Shown piece by piece: positions 19,178 through 27,842 of a stretch of 64,000 bases of DNA. Origin of the DNA: Frigidibacter sp. Lineage in GTDB: Bacteria > Pseudomonadota > Alphaproteobacteria > Rhodobacterales > Rhodobacteraceae. The position numbers were made by a program, and so were the translations under genes. Every line of letters begins with the position of its first letter. The first letter of the stretch is position 1. Where the stretch lies: positions 357,302 to 421,301 of the forward strand of contig NZ_JAUYTT010000005.1 of NCBI RefSeq assembly GCF_030695035.1, read 5' to 3'. The notes under the pieces were generated by a model. It had not been told where the DNA came from, did no database searches, and saw only the letters and a list, made by a program, of their open reading frames with translations.

Positions 19178-19469
19178 ATTAAGGAGAGCCCCCGTTCATC
19201 TTTCCCGTTGTCTAGCCGATGCCCCCGAAGGCGACAAGGTTTTTCCCCCGCGCCGGATGTCGCTGCCTCGTGGGCGCTACCGGCACTACTTTGGCGCAGG
19301 CTGCCGGGCCGGTCTGTGGTCACTGTGGCAAGACTGCACCACGCCCCCCGCCTTTCCGTTACATACGCCCGTTTCCGTTGCAATGTGGCAGGTGAAGGGC
19401 GAAACAAGGGCATACCCAACTCGGATTCCCCTGAGATGGGCACACCTTTTGAGACAACGAGGGAAAACG

Positions 19470-20537
19470 ATGAAAAATCTTCTTCTTGCTTCGACCGCTC
19501 TGATCGGCTTCGCTGGCTTTGCCGCCGCTGAAGTGGTCGTCGAAGGCTCCGCGGAAATGGGCGTCACCGGTGGTGACGACAAAGAAACCCAGTTCCACAA
19601 CAGCTACAACATCAACTTCGTGATGTCCGGCGAAACCGACACCGGCCTGTCGTTCGGCGCCACCTACCGCCTGGACGCCGACGGTTCGTCGGAAGAAAAC
19701 CAGAACCCGGTTGGCGACAACGGCACCGTGTTCATCTCGGGCGCTTTCGGCAAGCTGACCCTCGGTGATACCGATGGCGCGCTCGACTGGGCGATGACCG
19801 AGACCGCCATGGGCACCTCGATCACCGACGAGGGCACCACCCACGTTGGCTACTACGGCAACGCCCACGGCGACGGCCGCAATGACGACCAAGTGCTGCG
19901 CTACGAATACGCCTTCGGCGACTTCGGCGTTGCTCTGTCGGTTGAGCAGGACGACGGCAACTTCATCGCTGCCTCGGGCCTCGACAACAACGGCACCCCG
20001 CTGAACAACACTGATGACTTTGCAGTCGCTGGTGACTCCTCGGGCGACGGCGATCCGATCATCGGCCTGGGCGCAAAATACGCCACCGAAATGTCGGGCG
20101 TTGCTCTGGGCTTCGGCCTTGGCTACCAAACCGGTCAGATCCGCTTCTCTGACGGCACCCAGACCACCGGCGTGGCTGGCGCTGTCGGCGCTGGCGTCGG
20201 CTACCAAGACTTCGACGCTTACGGTGTGAGCGCCAAGGCTGCGATGGACGCTGGCTTCAGCATCGTGCTGAACTACTCGGTCATGGACTTCGACGTCTCC
20301 GACGACTGGGATCACTTCGGTATCGGCCTGGGCTACGAAATGGGCGCGCTGCTGCTGCACGCGAACTACGGCAAGTTCGACTTCGACGGCGCCACCGAAG
20401 ACCAAGACAGCTTCGGCCTGATCGCCAACTACGATCTGGGCGGCGGCGCGATCCTGGCTGCTGGCTACGCTTCGGACGTTTCGACCGACGACGGCGACCA
20501 GGACCAGTTCTCGCTGGGCATGTCGCTCTCGTTCTGA
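19470..20537 (+). CDS. Rhodobacter-type porin
   Basis: Outer-membrane general diffusion channel. The 355-residue protein has a classical signal peptide (MKNLLLASTALIGFAGFAAA) followed by a mature part rich in Gly, Asp and alternating beta strands, and it ends in a C-terminal Phe (SLGMSLSF), the barrel-assembly signal. Codon use is even more biased than in the neighbours, as expected for a highly expressed gene. The ATG at 19470 has GAGGG six bases upstream; the open frame upstream is not part of the protein. A strong intrinsic terminator follows at 20564. Confidence 0.9.
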   Translation: MKNLLLASTALIGFAGFAAAEVVVEGSAEMGVTGGDDKETQFHNSYNINFVMSGETDTGLSFGATYRLDADGSSEENQNPVGDNGTVFISGAFGKLTLGDTDGALDWAMTETAMGTSITDEGTTHVGYYGNAHGDGRNDDQVLRYEYAFGDFGVALSVEQDDGNFIAASGLDNNGTPLNNTDDFAVAGDSSGDGDPIIGLGAKYATEMSGVALGFGLGYQTGQIRFSDGTQTTGVAGAVGAGVGYQDFDAYGVSAKAAMDAGFSIVLNYSVMDFDVSDDWDHFGIGLGYEMGALLLHANYGKFDFDGATEDQDSFGLIANYDLGGGAILAAGYASDVSTDDGDQDQFSLGMSLSF

Positions 20538-20563
20538 TCCCACGGATCAAGACGGACATTGGA

Positions 20564-20595
20564 AGAGCGGGCCTTGTGCCCGCTCTTTCTTTTTG
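20564..20595 (+). terminator. rho-independent terminator of the porin gene
   Basis: AGAGCGGGC (20564-20572) pairs with GCCCGCTCT (20578-20586) around a five-base loop, followed by TTCTTTTT. This is a textbook intrinsic terminator 27 bases after the porin stop. Confidence 0.93.
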
Positions 20596-20687
20596 CGCGC
20601 TGGCGTCCCCCGGCCGCTCCCTCGACAGCGCCCGCCCCCGCCGTTATGGTCCGCCCCGAACCAAGGGCAGATGGATAGCGGCAGGTC

Positions 20688-22859
20688 ATGGCGACACTCA
20701 GCGAAGCGCGACTGAAGCAGCTTTACGATCAGGCGATGAAGCTGCAGGCCGCCAAACGGCATGAAGAGGCGCTGGCCTGCTACGAGCAGATGATCGCCGC
20801 CAACCCCCGCATCGCCGAGGTGCATTTTCAGGTGGCGCGGATCTTCACCGAGGCCGGAAAACCCGCCCGCGCGCTGCCCCACCTTCAGGCTGCCGCCGCG
20901 CTGCGCCCCGCCGAGCCGGCGATCTGGCGGCTTTGGGCCGCCGCCGTGGCCCTGACCGCCGAACCGGAGGTGGAGGCAAGTTTCCTCGCCGCCCTCAAGG
21001 CATCGACCCTGCCGCCGGCCTTGAAGCTGCGCCTGCAGGACCGCTTCACCCCCGGCCATGCCTATCTCCCCGTCCTCCCCCCCGCGCTCCGGGCCGAGGT
21101 GCGCAAGGTGGTGCCGCTGATGAAGGCGGGGCGCTTTACCGAGGCGGAATTGCTGGCCTCCTCGCTGCTCTCGCGCCATCCCCGCTGCGCCGCCGCCGCC
21201 AACCTTCTGGCCACTGCGCAAGCCAGGCAGGGCAAGATCGACGCCGCCGTCGCCAATTACAACAAGGCCGCCGCGCTTGACCCCGAGGATGGTGAGCCGC
21301 TGAACAACCTCGGCCAGGTGCTGATGGAGGCCGGCCGCTTGCCTGAAGCCACCGAAGCTTTCCGCGGCGCCACCATCGCCGCGCCCTGCATGGTCCCGGC
21401 GCTGGCAAATCTGGCGATGGCGATGCAGCGCAGCGGCAAGATCGCGGCGGCACTGCCCTTCGCGCTGCGCGCCGCGCGGCTGGAACCGAAAGACCCGGTG
21501 CCGCTGATCACGCTTGCCAACCTGCACACCCTGCTGCGCGACCCCGAGGCCGCCGCGGCGGTGCTGCGCCGGGCGCTGGTGCTGGCGCCCGCGCGGGCCG
21601 ATGCGCAGGCGCTGATGGGGCAGGCCCTGTCGCGGCTTGGCGATGACGAAGCGGCGATGCAACATTACGACCGTGCGCTGGACCTGCAGCCCGACCTGCC
21701 GCTGGCGATCAGTGGCAAGGCCTCGCTGCTACAGACTCTCGGCCGGTTCGACGAGGCGGAGGGCTGGTTCCGGCGCGCCTTCGCGCTCGACCCCGCGAAT
21801 GGCGAGCATTACAGCACCTTCCTCGTGTCGCATAAGGTCAAGCCCGGCGACCCGATCCTGGATGAGATGATCGCCCGGTTCGAGGATCCGAAGACCACAG
21901 ATGCCAATCGCATCAGCTTTGGCTTCGGCATCGCCAAGGCGCTGGAAGACCTGAAAGACTATGACCGGGTGTTCCCCTATCTGCGCGCCGCGAATGACCT
22001 GACCCGCAAGGCGCATCCCTATGACATCGAACTGCGCCGTAAGCGCGTTTCCGCGCTGCTGCAGAGCCTGGAAAGCCGCGACTGGCCGGGCGCGCCGGTG
22101 CCGGGAGCCAGTGACTTCGCCCCGATCTTCGTGACCGGGATGCCGCGGTCGGGCACCACGCTGGTCGAGCAGATCATCGCCAGCCACTCCACCGTCACCG
22201 GCGCGGGCGAGGTCAACATCCTCGCCGATCTGGCCGCGAAGCTGCTGTTCCCGGGCCGCGAGGCGCTTGCCATGGCGGACCTGCCGCCCGAGGCCATCGC
22301 CGGTCTGGGCGAGGATTACCTCGCTGCCCTGCGCCAGCGCCATCCCGAGGCTGCGCGGATCACCGACAAGTCGATCCAGAGCTACATGTATATCGGCCTG
22401 ATCAAGCTGGCGATGCCGAACGCCCGCATCGTCGTGGTCCGCCGCGACCCGCGCGACAACCTGCTGTCGATCTACAAGAACAAGTTCACCGACGGCACCC
22501 ACCTCTACTCCAACAACCTGCGCGACCTTGGCGAGTATTACCGCAGCTTCCACGAGGTCATCGAGTTCTGGCGGGCCCGCACCCCGGACTGGTTCCATGA
22601 GGTGCAGTACGAAGAGCTGGTCGCGAACCCCGAGGCCGAGACGCGCAAGCTGATCGCCGCCTGCGGGCTGGACTGGGAAGAGGCCTGCCTGAACTCGCAC
22701 CAGAACACCCGCAAGGTCGACACGCTGTCGGTCTTCCAGGTGCGCCAGCCGATCAGCAAGAGCTCGCTGAACGCCTGGCAGCGCTATGAGTCGCATCTGG
22801 GCGAGATGTTCGAGGCCTTGGGCGACCTGCTGCCGGAGGATACACATGCCACTGTCTGA
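20688..22859 (+). CDS. tetratricopeptide-repeat sulfotransferase family protein
   Basis: About 723 residues. Residues 1 to roughly 440 are a run of TPR helices, for example AIWRLWAAAVAL and PLNNLGQVLMEAGRLPEA. The C-terminal domain has the PAPS-binding 5'-phosphosulfate loop MPRSGTTLVEQIIASHS near 485 and the 3' block VVVRRDPRDNLLSIYKNKF near 585, both typical of sulfotransferases. The donor is probably PAPS; the acceptor is unknown, and in this family it can be a protein or glycan. No signal peptide is seen. Its last codons overlap the start of the YggS-type gene by 14 bases, so the two form an operon. Confidence 0.88.
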   Translation: MATLSEARLKQLYDQAMKLQAAKRHEEALACYEQMIAANPRIAEVHFQVARIFTEAGKPARALPHLQAAAALRPAEPAIWRLWAAAVALTAEPEVEASFLAALKASTLPPALKLRLQDRFTPGHAYLPVLPPALRAEVRKVVPLMKAGRFTEAELLASSLLSRHPRCAAAANLLATAQARQGKIDAAVANYNKAAALDPEDGEPLNNLGQVLMEAGRLPEATEAFRGATIAAPCMVPALANLAMAMQRSGKIAAALPFALRAARLEPKDPVPLITLANLHTLLRDPEAAAAVLRRALVLAPARADAQALMGQALSRLGDDEAAMQHYDRALDLQPDLPLAISGKASLLQTLGRFDEAEGWFRRAFALDPANGEHYSTFLVSHKVKPGDPILDEMIARFEDPKTTDANRISFGFGIAKALEDLKDYDRVFPYLRAANDLTRKAHPYDIELRRKRVSALLQSLESRDWPGAPVPGASDFAPIFVTGMPRSGTTLVEQIIASHSTVTGAGEVNILADLAAKLLFPGREALAMADLPPEAIAGLGEDYLAALRQRHPEAARITDKSIQSYMYIGLIKLAMPNARIVVVRRDPRDNLLSIYKNKFTDGTHLYSNNLRDLGEYYRSFHEVIEFWRARTPDWFHEVQYEELVANPEAETRKLIAACGLDWEEACLNSHQNTRKVDTLSVFQVRQPISKSSLNAWQRYESHLGEMFEALGDLLPEDTHATV

Positions 22860-23508
22860 CATCCGCGCCCGCATCGCCGCGGCCGAGCTGGCGGCGGGCC
22901 GCGCCCCCGGCTCCGTGCAGCTGATCGCGGTATCGAAGCTGCAGCCAGCAGACCGGGTGCGCGCCGTGCTGGACGAGGGCCAGCGCCTGTTCGGCGAGAA
23001 TTACGTGCAGGAGGCCGCGCATAAATGGCCCGCTTGGCGCGAGGCCTATCCGGGGACCGAGGTTCACATGATCGGCCCGCTGCAGACCAACAAGGCCAAG
23101 CAGGCGGTGGAGCTGTTCGAGTGCATCCACACGCTCGACCGCCCCAGCCTCGCTGAACGGCTGGCCCGGATGGCGCAGTCCCGCGGCGTCAGCCCCGCGA
23201 TGTTCGTGCAGGTGAATACCGGCGCGGAGCCGCAGAAGGCTGGCATCGTGCCGGACATGGCCGATGATTTCATCGCCGCCTGCAAGATGATGGACCTGCC
23301 GCTGGCCGGCGTGATGTGCATCCCCCCCGATGACGAAGACCCCGCCCCGCATTTCGCGCTGCTACGCGAGATCGGCGCGCGGAACGGGCTTGCCGGCCTG
23401 TCGATGGGGATGAGCAGCGATTTCGAGATCGCGGTGGCGCATGGGGCGACGCATATCCGCGTCGGCAGCGCCATCTTTGGGAATCGTGCGCCGCGTCCGG
23501 CGGCGTAG
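22846..23508 (+). CDS. YggS/PROSC-family pyridoxal phosphate homeostasis protein
   Basis: About 220 residues, PLP-binding TIM barrel without known catalysis that buffers vitamin B6 and affects amino-acid metabolism. The PLP lysine is in LIAVSKLQPADRV; FGENYVQEA, HMIGPLQTNKAK and GLSMGMSSDFEIAVAHGATHIRVGSAIFG are the standard family blocks. The ATG at 22846 is preceded by GGAGG, and the start overlaps the sulfotransferase gene. The link between the two functions is not obvious. Confidence 0.92.
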   Translation: MPLSDIRARIAAAELAAGRAPGSVQLIAVSKLQPADRVRAVLDEGQRLFGENYVQEAAHKWPAWREAYPGTEVHMIGPLQTNKAKQAVELFECIHTLDRPSLAERLARMAQSRGVSPAMFVQVNTGAEPQKAGIVPDMADDFIAACKMMDLPLAGVMCIPPDDEDPAPHFALLREIGARNGLAGLSMGMSSDFEIAVAHGATHIRVGSAIFGNRAPRPAA

Positions 23509-23528
23509 CGGGGGTTTCACATCCCGCA

Positions 23529-23606
23529 CCCCCGTGGGATATTTGAACAAGGCAAAGGCGAAACAGGCGCCTCGTGCTTTGCCTTTTCCAAATATCCCCC
23601 GGGGGG
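23529..23606. terminator. long imperfect hairpin between convergent genes
   Basis: The left arm beginning CCCCCGTGGGATATTTG and continuing to AAGGCAAAG (23529-23557) matches the reverse complement of the right arm (23577-23605) at about 26 of 29 positions. It lies between the convergent YggS-type and L,D-transpeptidase genes. It is much longer than needed for a simple terminator and looks like a REP-type or bidirectional terminator element. Confidence 0.6.
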
Positions 23607-23643
23607 GGCGCAGGCCGTTGGGGCAGCGCTCCCCTTCAACGCT

Positions 23644-24147
23644 TCAGCCCGGCACCACCAGTCGCGTTTCATGCCGGACGCGGTTCGCGATCCAGATCAG
23701 GTGATGGCGGCGGAAGGCTACGCAGCCCGCCGTCGGTGCGCCGGGGCGGCGCCAGCTGTGCAGGAAGATCGCCGAGCCGCGGCCCGGCTGCGCCTCGGGC
23801 CAGTTCCAGTCGGTGATCAGCACCAGATCATACATCGGGTCGGCGCGCCGGAGCACCTCATGGCTGGCGGTGAAGGGGGCGGCGACCATCTGGTTGTAGT
23901 CCTCATGGTCGCTGTCATCGCACCACAGATCGAATGGCCGGATCGGCACCGCCCATTTCGGCAGTTCGGTGCTGGCAATCCGGTCGGGCCGGTAGAGCAT
24001 CCCCACGATGCGGTGGATGCCGGCGGGGGTGGCCCCATCGCCCTCGCGCTTGTGGGAGGTGATGCCACCACGGCCGATGGTGGCGGGGAAGGTCCGGTTC
24101 AGGAAGCGCACGCCCATCGGCGTGACGACAAGGTCGGTGGGTTTCAA
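23644..24147 (-). CDS. L,D-transpeptidase (YkuD) family protein
   Basis: About 167 residues. The YkuD catalytic block is present as AIFLHSWRRPGAPTAGCVAF, with the active-site Cys and upstream His. The domain starts with a conserved RFLNRTFPATIGRGG and GDGATPAGIHRI. No signal peptide is visible, unlike periplasmic cross-linking enzymes, which is typical of this short subfamily. The chosen TTG (24147) overlaps the ribA stop by four bases (TTGA), giving tight coupling; ATG 24117 is the alternative. Role in peptidoglycan is inferred from family only. Confidence 0.82.
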   Translation of the reverse strand: MKPTDLVVTPMGVRFLNRTFPATIGRGGITSHKREGDGATPAGIHRIVGMLYRPDRIASTELPKWAVPIRPFDLWCDDSDHEDYNQMVAAPFTASHEVLRRADPMYDLVLITDWNWPEAQPGRGSAIFLHSWRRPGAPTAGCVAFRRHHLIWIANRVRHETRLVVPG

Positions 24148-25235
24148 AGCAGATGTCCTGATTTGGCGGCCTTGGTGGCCAGATAGGCGGCGTTGTGGCG
24201 GGTCTGGCCGACGCGCAGCGGCACCCGCTCGGTAACGGCGATCCCGTTCGCCTCCAGCATCCTGCATTTGGCGGGGTTGTTGGTCAGCAGCCGCACCGCA
24301 CCAAAGCCCATCTGCCGCAGGATGCCGGCGCCAATACGGAAATCGCGCTCGTCATCCTCGAATCCCAGCCGGTGATTTGCCTCGACCGTGTCGAAGCCCT
24401 GATCCTGCAGGCGATAGGCGCGCATCTTGTTGGCAAGGCCAATCCCGCGCCCCTCCTGGTTGAGGTAGAGCAGCACGCCCGCGCCCTCGGCCCCCATCTG
24501 CTCCAGCGCGGCGTGCAGCTGCGGGCCGCAATCGCATTTCAGGCTGCCAAGCACATCGCCGGTGAAGCAGGCCGAGTGCAGCCGCGCCAGAACCGGCGTA
24601 TCGCGGGGGGGCTGGCCGATCTCGATGGCATAATGCTCCTCGCTGCCATCGCCGGGGCGGAAGATGTGCAGGCGGCCCTTTTCCGCGGCCGCCATCGGCA
24701 GGCGGGCGCTGACCACCGGCGCGAGCGGCGCCGCAAGCTCCAGCGCCGGGCCGGCCTGGCCCATGTCTATCAGCGTCAGCCCCTCGGCCGCGGCAAGCGC
24801 GGGCCCGTCCGCCACCGGCAGCACCAGCGCCGCGGGCAGCAGATGCGCCGATTTCGCCAGCCGGATCGCGGCGCGGTGCAGGCTCGCGGAGCCATCACGC
24901 AGGCTGTGGAACGGCCCCTTCATCGGCGCATCCAGATCGCGCGCCGGGTCTGCCACCGCCCGCAGCCAGGTCATCGGCGCATCGGCAGGCACCGCGATGC
25001 GGGCCAGATCGCCGTCATAGGCCCGCGCCTTGAGCGTGGCAGCGCGCCTGTCGGTGATCGCCAGCGCCAGATCGCCGCCCATCGCGCGCATCCCCGCCAG
25101 CCGGGCCGCGTCCACCGCTTCCGCCGCCACCACCAGTGCGCAGCCGTCCGCACTCATCAGCACCACCGGCACGCCCATGCGCAGATCGGCGCGGGCGCGG
25201 TTCAGGCGTTCGAGGATCGTGGGGCCAAGCGGCAT
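24144..25235 (-). CDS. ribA: GTP cyclohydrolase II with degenerate DHBP-synthase-like N-terminus
   Basis: Converts GTP to the first riboflavin precursor. The catalytic half (about residues 170-363) has the zinc cysteines in HSACFTGDVLGSLKCDCGPQ, LYLNQEGRGIGLANKMRAY and the GFDTVEANHRLGF block. The first 160 residues look like a remnant of a RibB domain: they resemble the fused RibBA layout in position but lack its acidic substrate motif. The ATG at 25235 follows GGAGTTTCC. The stop overlaps the L,D-transpeptidase start. Confidence 0.9.
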   Translation of the reverse strand: MPLGPTILERLNRARADLRMGVPVVLMSADGCALVVAAEAVDAARLAGMRAMGGDLALAITDRRAATLKARAYDGDLARIAVPADAPMTWLRAVADPARDLDAPMKGPFHSLRDGSASLHRAAIRLAKSAHLLPAALVLPVADGPALAAAEGLTLIDMGQAGPALELAAPLAPVVSARLPMAAAEKGRLHIFRPGDGSEEHYAIEIGQPPRDTPVLARLHSACFTGDVLGSLKCDCGPQLHAALEQMGAEGAGVLLYLNQEGRGIGLANKMRAYRLQDQGFDTVEANHRLGFEDDERDFRIGAGILRQMGFGAVRLLTNNPAKCRMLEANGIAVTERVPLRVGQTRHNAAYLATKAAKSGHLL

Positions 25236-25420
25236 GGAAACTCCGGGGCATGTGCCGGTTCTAGATAGACCCGGCCGACATGAATTGAAACATATCCCGC
25301 CCCAGCGACACGTCCGCGTGAGGGTTTTGACGCATAGCTTGCCGCAGCCCTGCACTGCGCGCATGTCTGACTACAGCAAAACGAGCCCGTCTGATCACAG
25401 ACAAACAAGGAGGCGAGAGC

Positions 25421-26107
25421 ATGGCCAACCTGAAGAAGATCCTGCTGGTGGACGATGAGGAAGACCTGCGCGAAGCGCTGGCCGAACAACTGGTCGCCAC
25501 CGAAGATTTCGACGTGTTCGAGGCCGGCACCGGCCATGACGCGGTCGAAAAGGTGAAATCCGCGATCTACGACCTGGTGATCCTCGATGTCGGCCTGCCC
25601 GATACCGATGGGCGCGAGCTGTGCAAGCGGCTGCGCAAACAGGGCGTGAAATGCCCGGTGATCATGTTGACCGGCCACGATACCGATGCCGACACCATCC
25701 TTGGCCTCGATGCCGGCGCGAATGACTACATCACCAAGCCGTTCAAGTTCCCGGTGCTGCTGGCCCGCATCCGCGCGCAGCTGCGCCAGCATGAACAGTC
25801 CGAAGACGCGGTGTTCCAGCTGGGGCCCTATACCTTCAAGCCGTCGATGAAGATGCTGATCGATCCCAAGGAGCGCAAGATCCGGCTGACCGAGAAGGAA
25901 ACCAACATCCTCAAGTTCCTCTACCGCGCGCCCGATGGCGTGGTACCGCGCGATGTGCTGCTGCATGAGGTGTGGGGATACAATGCCGGGGTGACCACCC
26001 ACACGCTGGAAACCCACATCTACCGCCTGCGCCAGAAGATCGAGCCCGACCCCTCGAACGCGCGGCTGCTGGTGACGGAAGCTGGCGGATATCGGCTGGT
26101 GGCCTGA
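25421..26107 (+). CDS. OmpR/PhoB-family response regulator
   Basis: Transcription factor with a receiver domain (1-118: acidic pocket Asp11/Asp12, phospho-acceptor Asp56 in LVILDVGLP, switch Lys106 in ITKPFK) and a winged-helix DNA-binding domain (about 130-228, LTEKETNILKFLYRA and THTLETHIYRLRQKIE). The sequence resembles the essential alphaproteobacterial regulator CenR, but this needs an ortholog search. No histidine kinase is next to it, consistent with an orphan or dispersed pair. GGAGG lies upstream of the start, and a strong terminator follows. Confidence 0.92.
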   Translation: MANLKKILLVDDEEDLREALAEQLVATEDFDVFEAGTGHDAVEKVKSAIYDLVILDVGLPDTDGRELCKRLRKQGVKCPVIMLTGHDTDADTILGLDAGANDYITKPFKFPVLLARIRAQLRQHEQSEDAVFQLGPYTFKPSMKMLIDPKERKIRLTEKETNILKFLYRAPDGVVPRDVLLHEVWGYNAGVTTHTLETHIYRLRQKIEPDPSNARLLVTEAGGYRLVA

Positions 26108-26253
26108 GCGGCCAGCGGAAACCGGGGCCGCCGTGGGAACCGGAAACGGCTTTCGCGGTTGGACCCGGACCGTGCCGCAATATGGCGCGGCGCGTGAAAT
26201 TCGAAGCCCTCCCGCGCCGGGGTCATGGCGCGGCTTCCCTCCCTGTCGGACTT

Positions 26254-26282
26254 GCCCGGGCATTTGCCCGGGCATTTTTTTT
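26254..26282 (+). terminator. rho-independent terminator of the response regulator
   Basis: GCCCGGGC (26254-26261) and GCCCGGGC (26266-26273) form a stem with a four-base loop, followed by eight T (26275-26282). It lies about 145 bases after the stop. Confidence 0.9.
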
Positions 26283-26287
26283 GCCCG

Positions 26288-26842
26288 TTACTGGACGGGG
26301 GCGGAGCTGGCCGATGGGAAGCTGACGCCCTTCAGGAACGGATAGGCAATCGACACCAGCTCTTGCTGCTGTGCGCCTTCGATCCGCATCATGTACCACT
26401 GGCCGGCCTCGTTCAGCACCAGTAGCGGCTGGCGGTTCAGCACCTTGCCGCCCGCCGTTTCCACGGTGAACTGCGTCGGCACCACCGTCCAAGTCACGCG
26501 GCTGCCGTCGGCCAGCACCGAATCCGTGGCATCGACGGCAGAATAATCGGCCGCGAAGTCATCGAATTTGGCGGCGTCCAGCAGCGCCTCGGTCTGCTCG
26601 ATCAGCACGCCGTCGAGCTTGCCGGCCTCGATCCCGGCAGAGCCGGCAAAGATATTCTTGATCCGCGGCGGCAGCGCGGCCACCACCCGGGCAGCCTCGC
26701 CCCGGCCGATGGACCGCAGGTAGACATCGACAGAGGTCTGCATCTTGCGGGCCTCGGACCCCTCCATCGGGCGAGCGAAGCTCGGGGCGGCGACAGCCAG
26801 CGAGAGCATCAGGCCGAGGGCGAGCGGGGCAAGTTTGCGCAT
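26288..26842 (-). CDS. exported protein of unknown function
   Basis: A 184-residue protein with a clear Sec signal peptide (LALGLMLSLAVAAPSFA, cut near residue 23). The mature part is alpha/beta with a central helical SVDVYLRSIGRGEAARVV segment and beta-rich second half (RVTWTVVPTQFTVETAGG, QWYMMRIEG). I do not recognise a named family. The fold pattern suggests an NTF2-like or lipid-binding periplasmic protein, which is a guess. It stands alone between two terminator regions. Confidence 0.7.
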   Translation of the reverse strand: MRKLAPLALGLMLSLAVAAPSFARPMEGSEARKMQTSVDVYLRSIGRGEAARVVAALPPRIKNIFAGSAGIEAGKLDGVLIEQTEALLDAAKFDDFAADYSAVDATDSVLADGSRVTWTVVPTQFTVETAGGKVLNRQPLLVLNEAGQWYMMRIEGAQQQELVSIAYPFLKGVSFPSASSAPVQ

Positions 26843-26989
26843 GGGTCAGTTCCTTCTTCTGTTGCGGAAAGGTGTCGCATGCCCGAAGGGTCAGGCCAAG
26901 TCACATTGGGGTAAGCACTCTGTAACCCCAAGCCGTTGCCGCCCCCGCCTGCTCTGGCTATGGTCGCGCGCAGCCTGCAGGAGACAGCC

Positions 26990-27778
26990 ATGCCCTTCAC
27001 CATCGCCACCTGGAACATCAACTCCGTCCGCCTGCGCGAAGGGCTGGTCTCGCGCCTGTTGACCGACGAGGCGCCAGACGTCCTGTGCCTGCAAGAATGC
27101 AAGGCCCCGGTCGACAAGATGCCGCTGGAGACGTTCGCGGCGCTTGGCTACACGCATTGCGTGGCGCGGGGGCAAAAGGGTTATAACGGCGTTGCCATTC
27201 TGTCGAAACTTCCCATGACGGATGCCGGCGACCGCGATTTCGCCACGCTCGGCCATGCCCGCCACGTCGCCGCAAAGCTGGAAAATGGCGTCACCATCCA
27301 CAATTTCTACGTCCCCGCAGGCGGCGACATCCCCGACCGCGAGCAGAACCCGAAATTCGGGCAGAAGCTGGATTTCCTGACCGACATGCAGCACTGGTTC
27401 GCTGCCGACCGCCCGCACAAGGCCATTCTGGTCGGCGACCTGAACATCGCCCCGCGGGAAGATGACGTCTGGAGCCACAAGCAGCTGCTGAAGATCGTCA
27501 GCCACACGCCCATCGAGGTGGAGCAGCTGGCCCGCACTCAGGAAGCCGGCGGCTTTGTCGACATCACCCGGCAGGATATCCCCTCGGGCCTGCTGTACAG
27601 CTGGTGGAGCTACCGCGCCGCCGACTGGGATGCCGCCGACAAGGGCCGCCGGCTGGACCATGTCTGGGCCACGCCCGACATTGCCAGCGCCGCGCATTCC
27701 AGCCGCGTGCTACGGGATGCGCGCGGATGGACGCAGCCATCCGACCATGCGCCGGTCTTTGCGACATTCGACCTGTGA
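26990..27778 (+). CDS. xth: exodeoxyribonuclease III
   Basis: Apurinic/apyrimidinic endonuclease and 3' exonuclease of base-excision repair. About 262 residues. Motifs of the exonuclease-endonuclease-phosphatase fold are ATWNINSVRLR, LCLQECKAP with the metal-binding Glu, GYNGVAILSK, VGDLNIAPREDDVWS, RRLDHVWATPD and the C-terminal catalytic PSDHAPV. The ATG at 26990 has GGAG eight bases before it. It leads a run of genes whose order is conserved in Rhodobacteraceae. Confidence 0.94.
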   Translation: MPFTIATWNINSVRLREGLVSRLLTDEAPDVLCLQECKAPVDKMPLETFAALGYTHCVARGQKGYNGVAILSKLPMTDAGDRDFATLGHARHVAAKLENGVTIHNFYVPAGGDIPDREQNPKFGQKLDFLTDMQHWFAADRPHKAILVGDLNIAPREDDVWSHKQLLKIVSHTPIEVEQLARTQEAGGFVDITRQDIPSGLLYSWWSYRAADWDAADKGRRLDHVWATPDIASAAHSSRVLRDARGWTQPSDHAPVFATFDL

Positions 27779-27842
27779 CTGACCCCTTGGCGCCGCCAAA
27801 CGCAGCGCGCATATAAGGGCAAACCATCCGAAGGGGGCTGCA

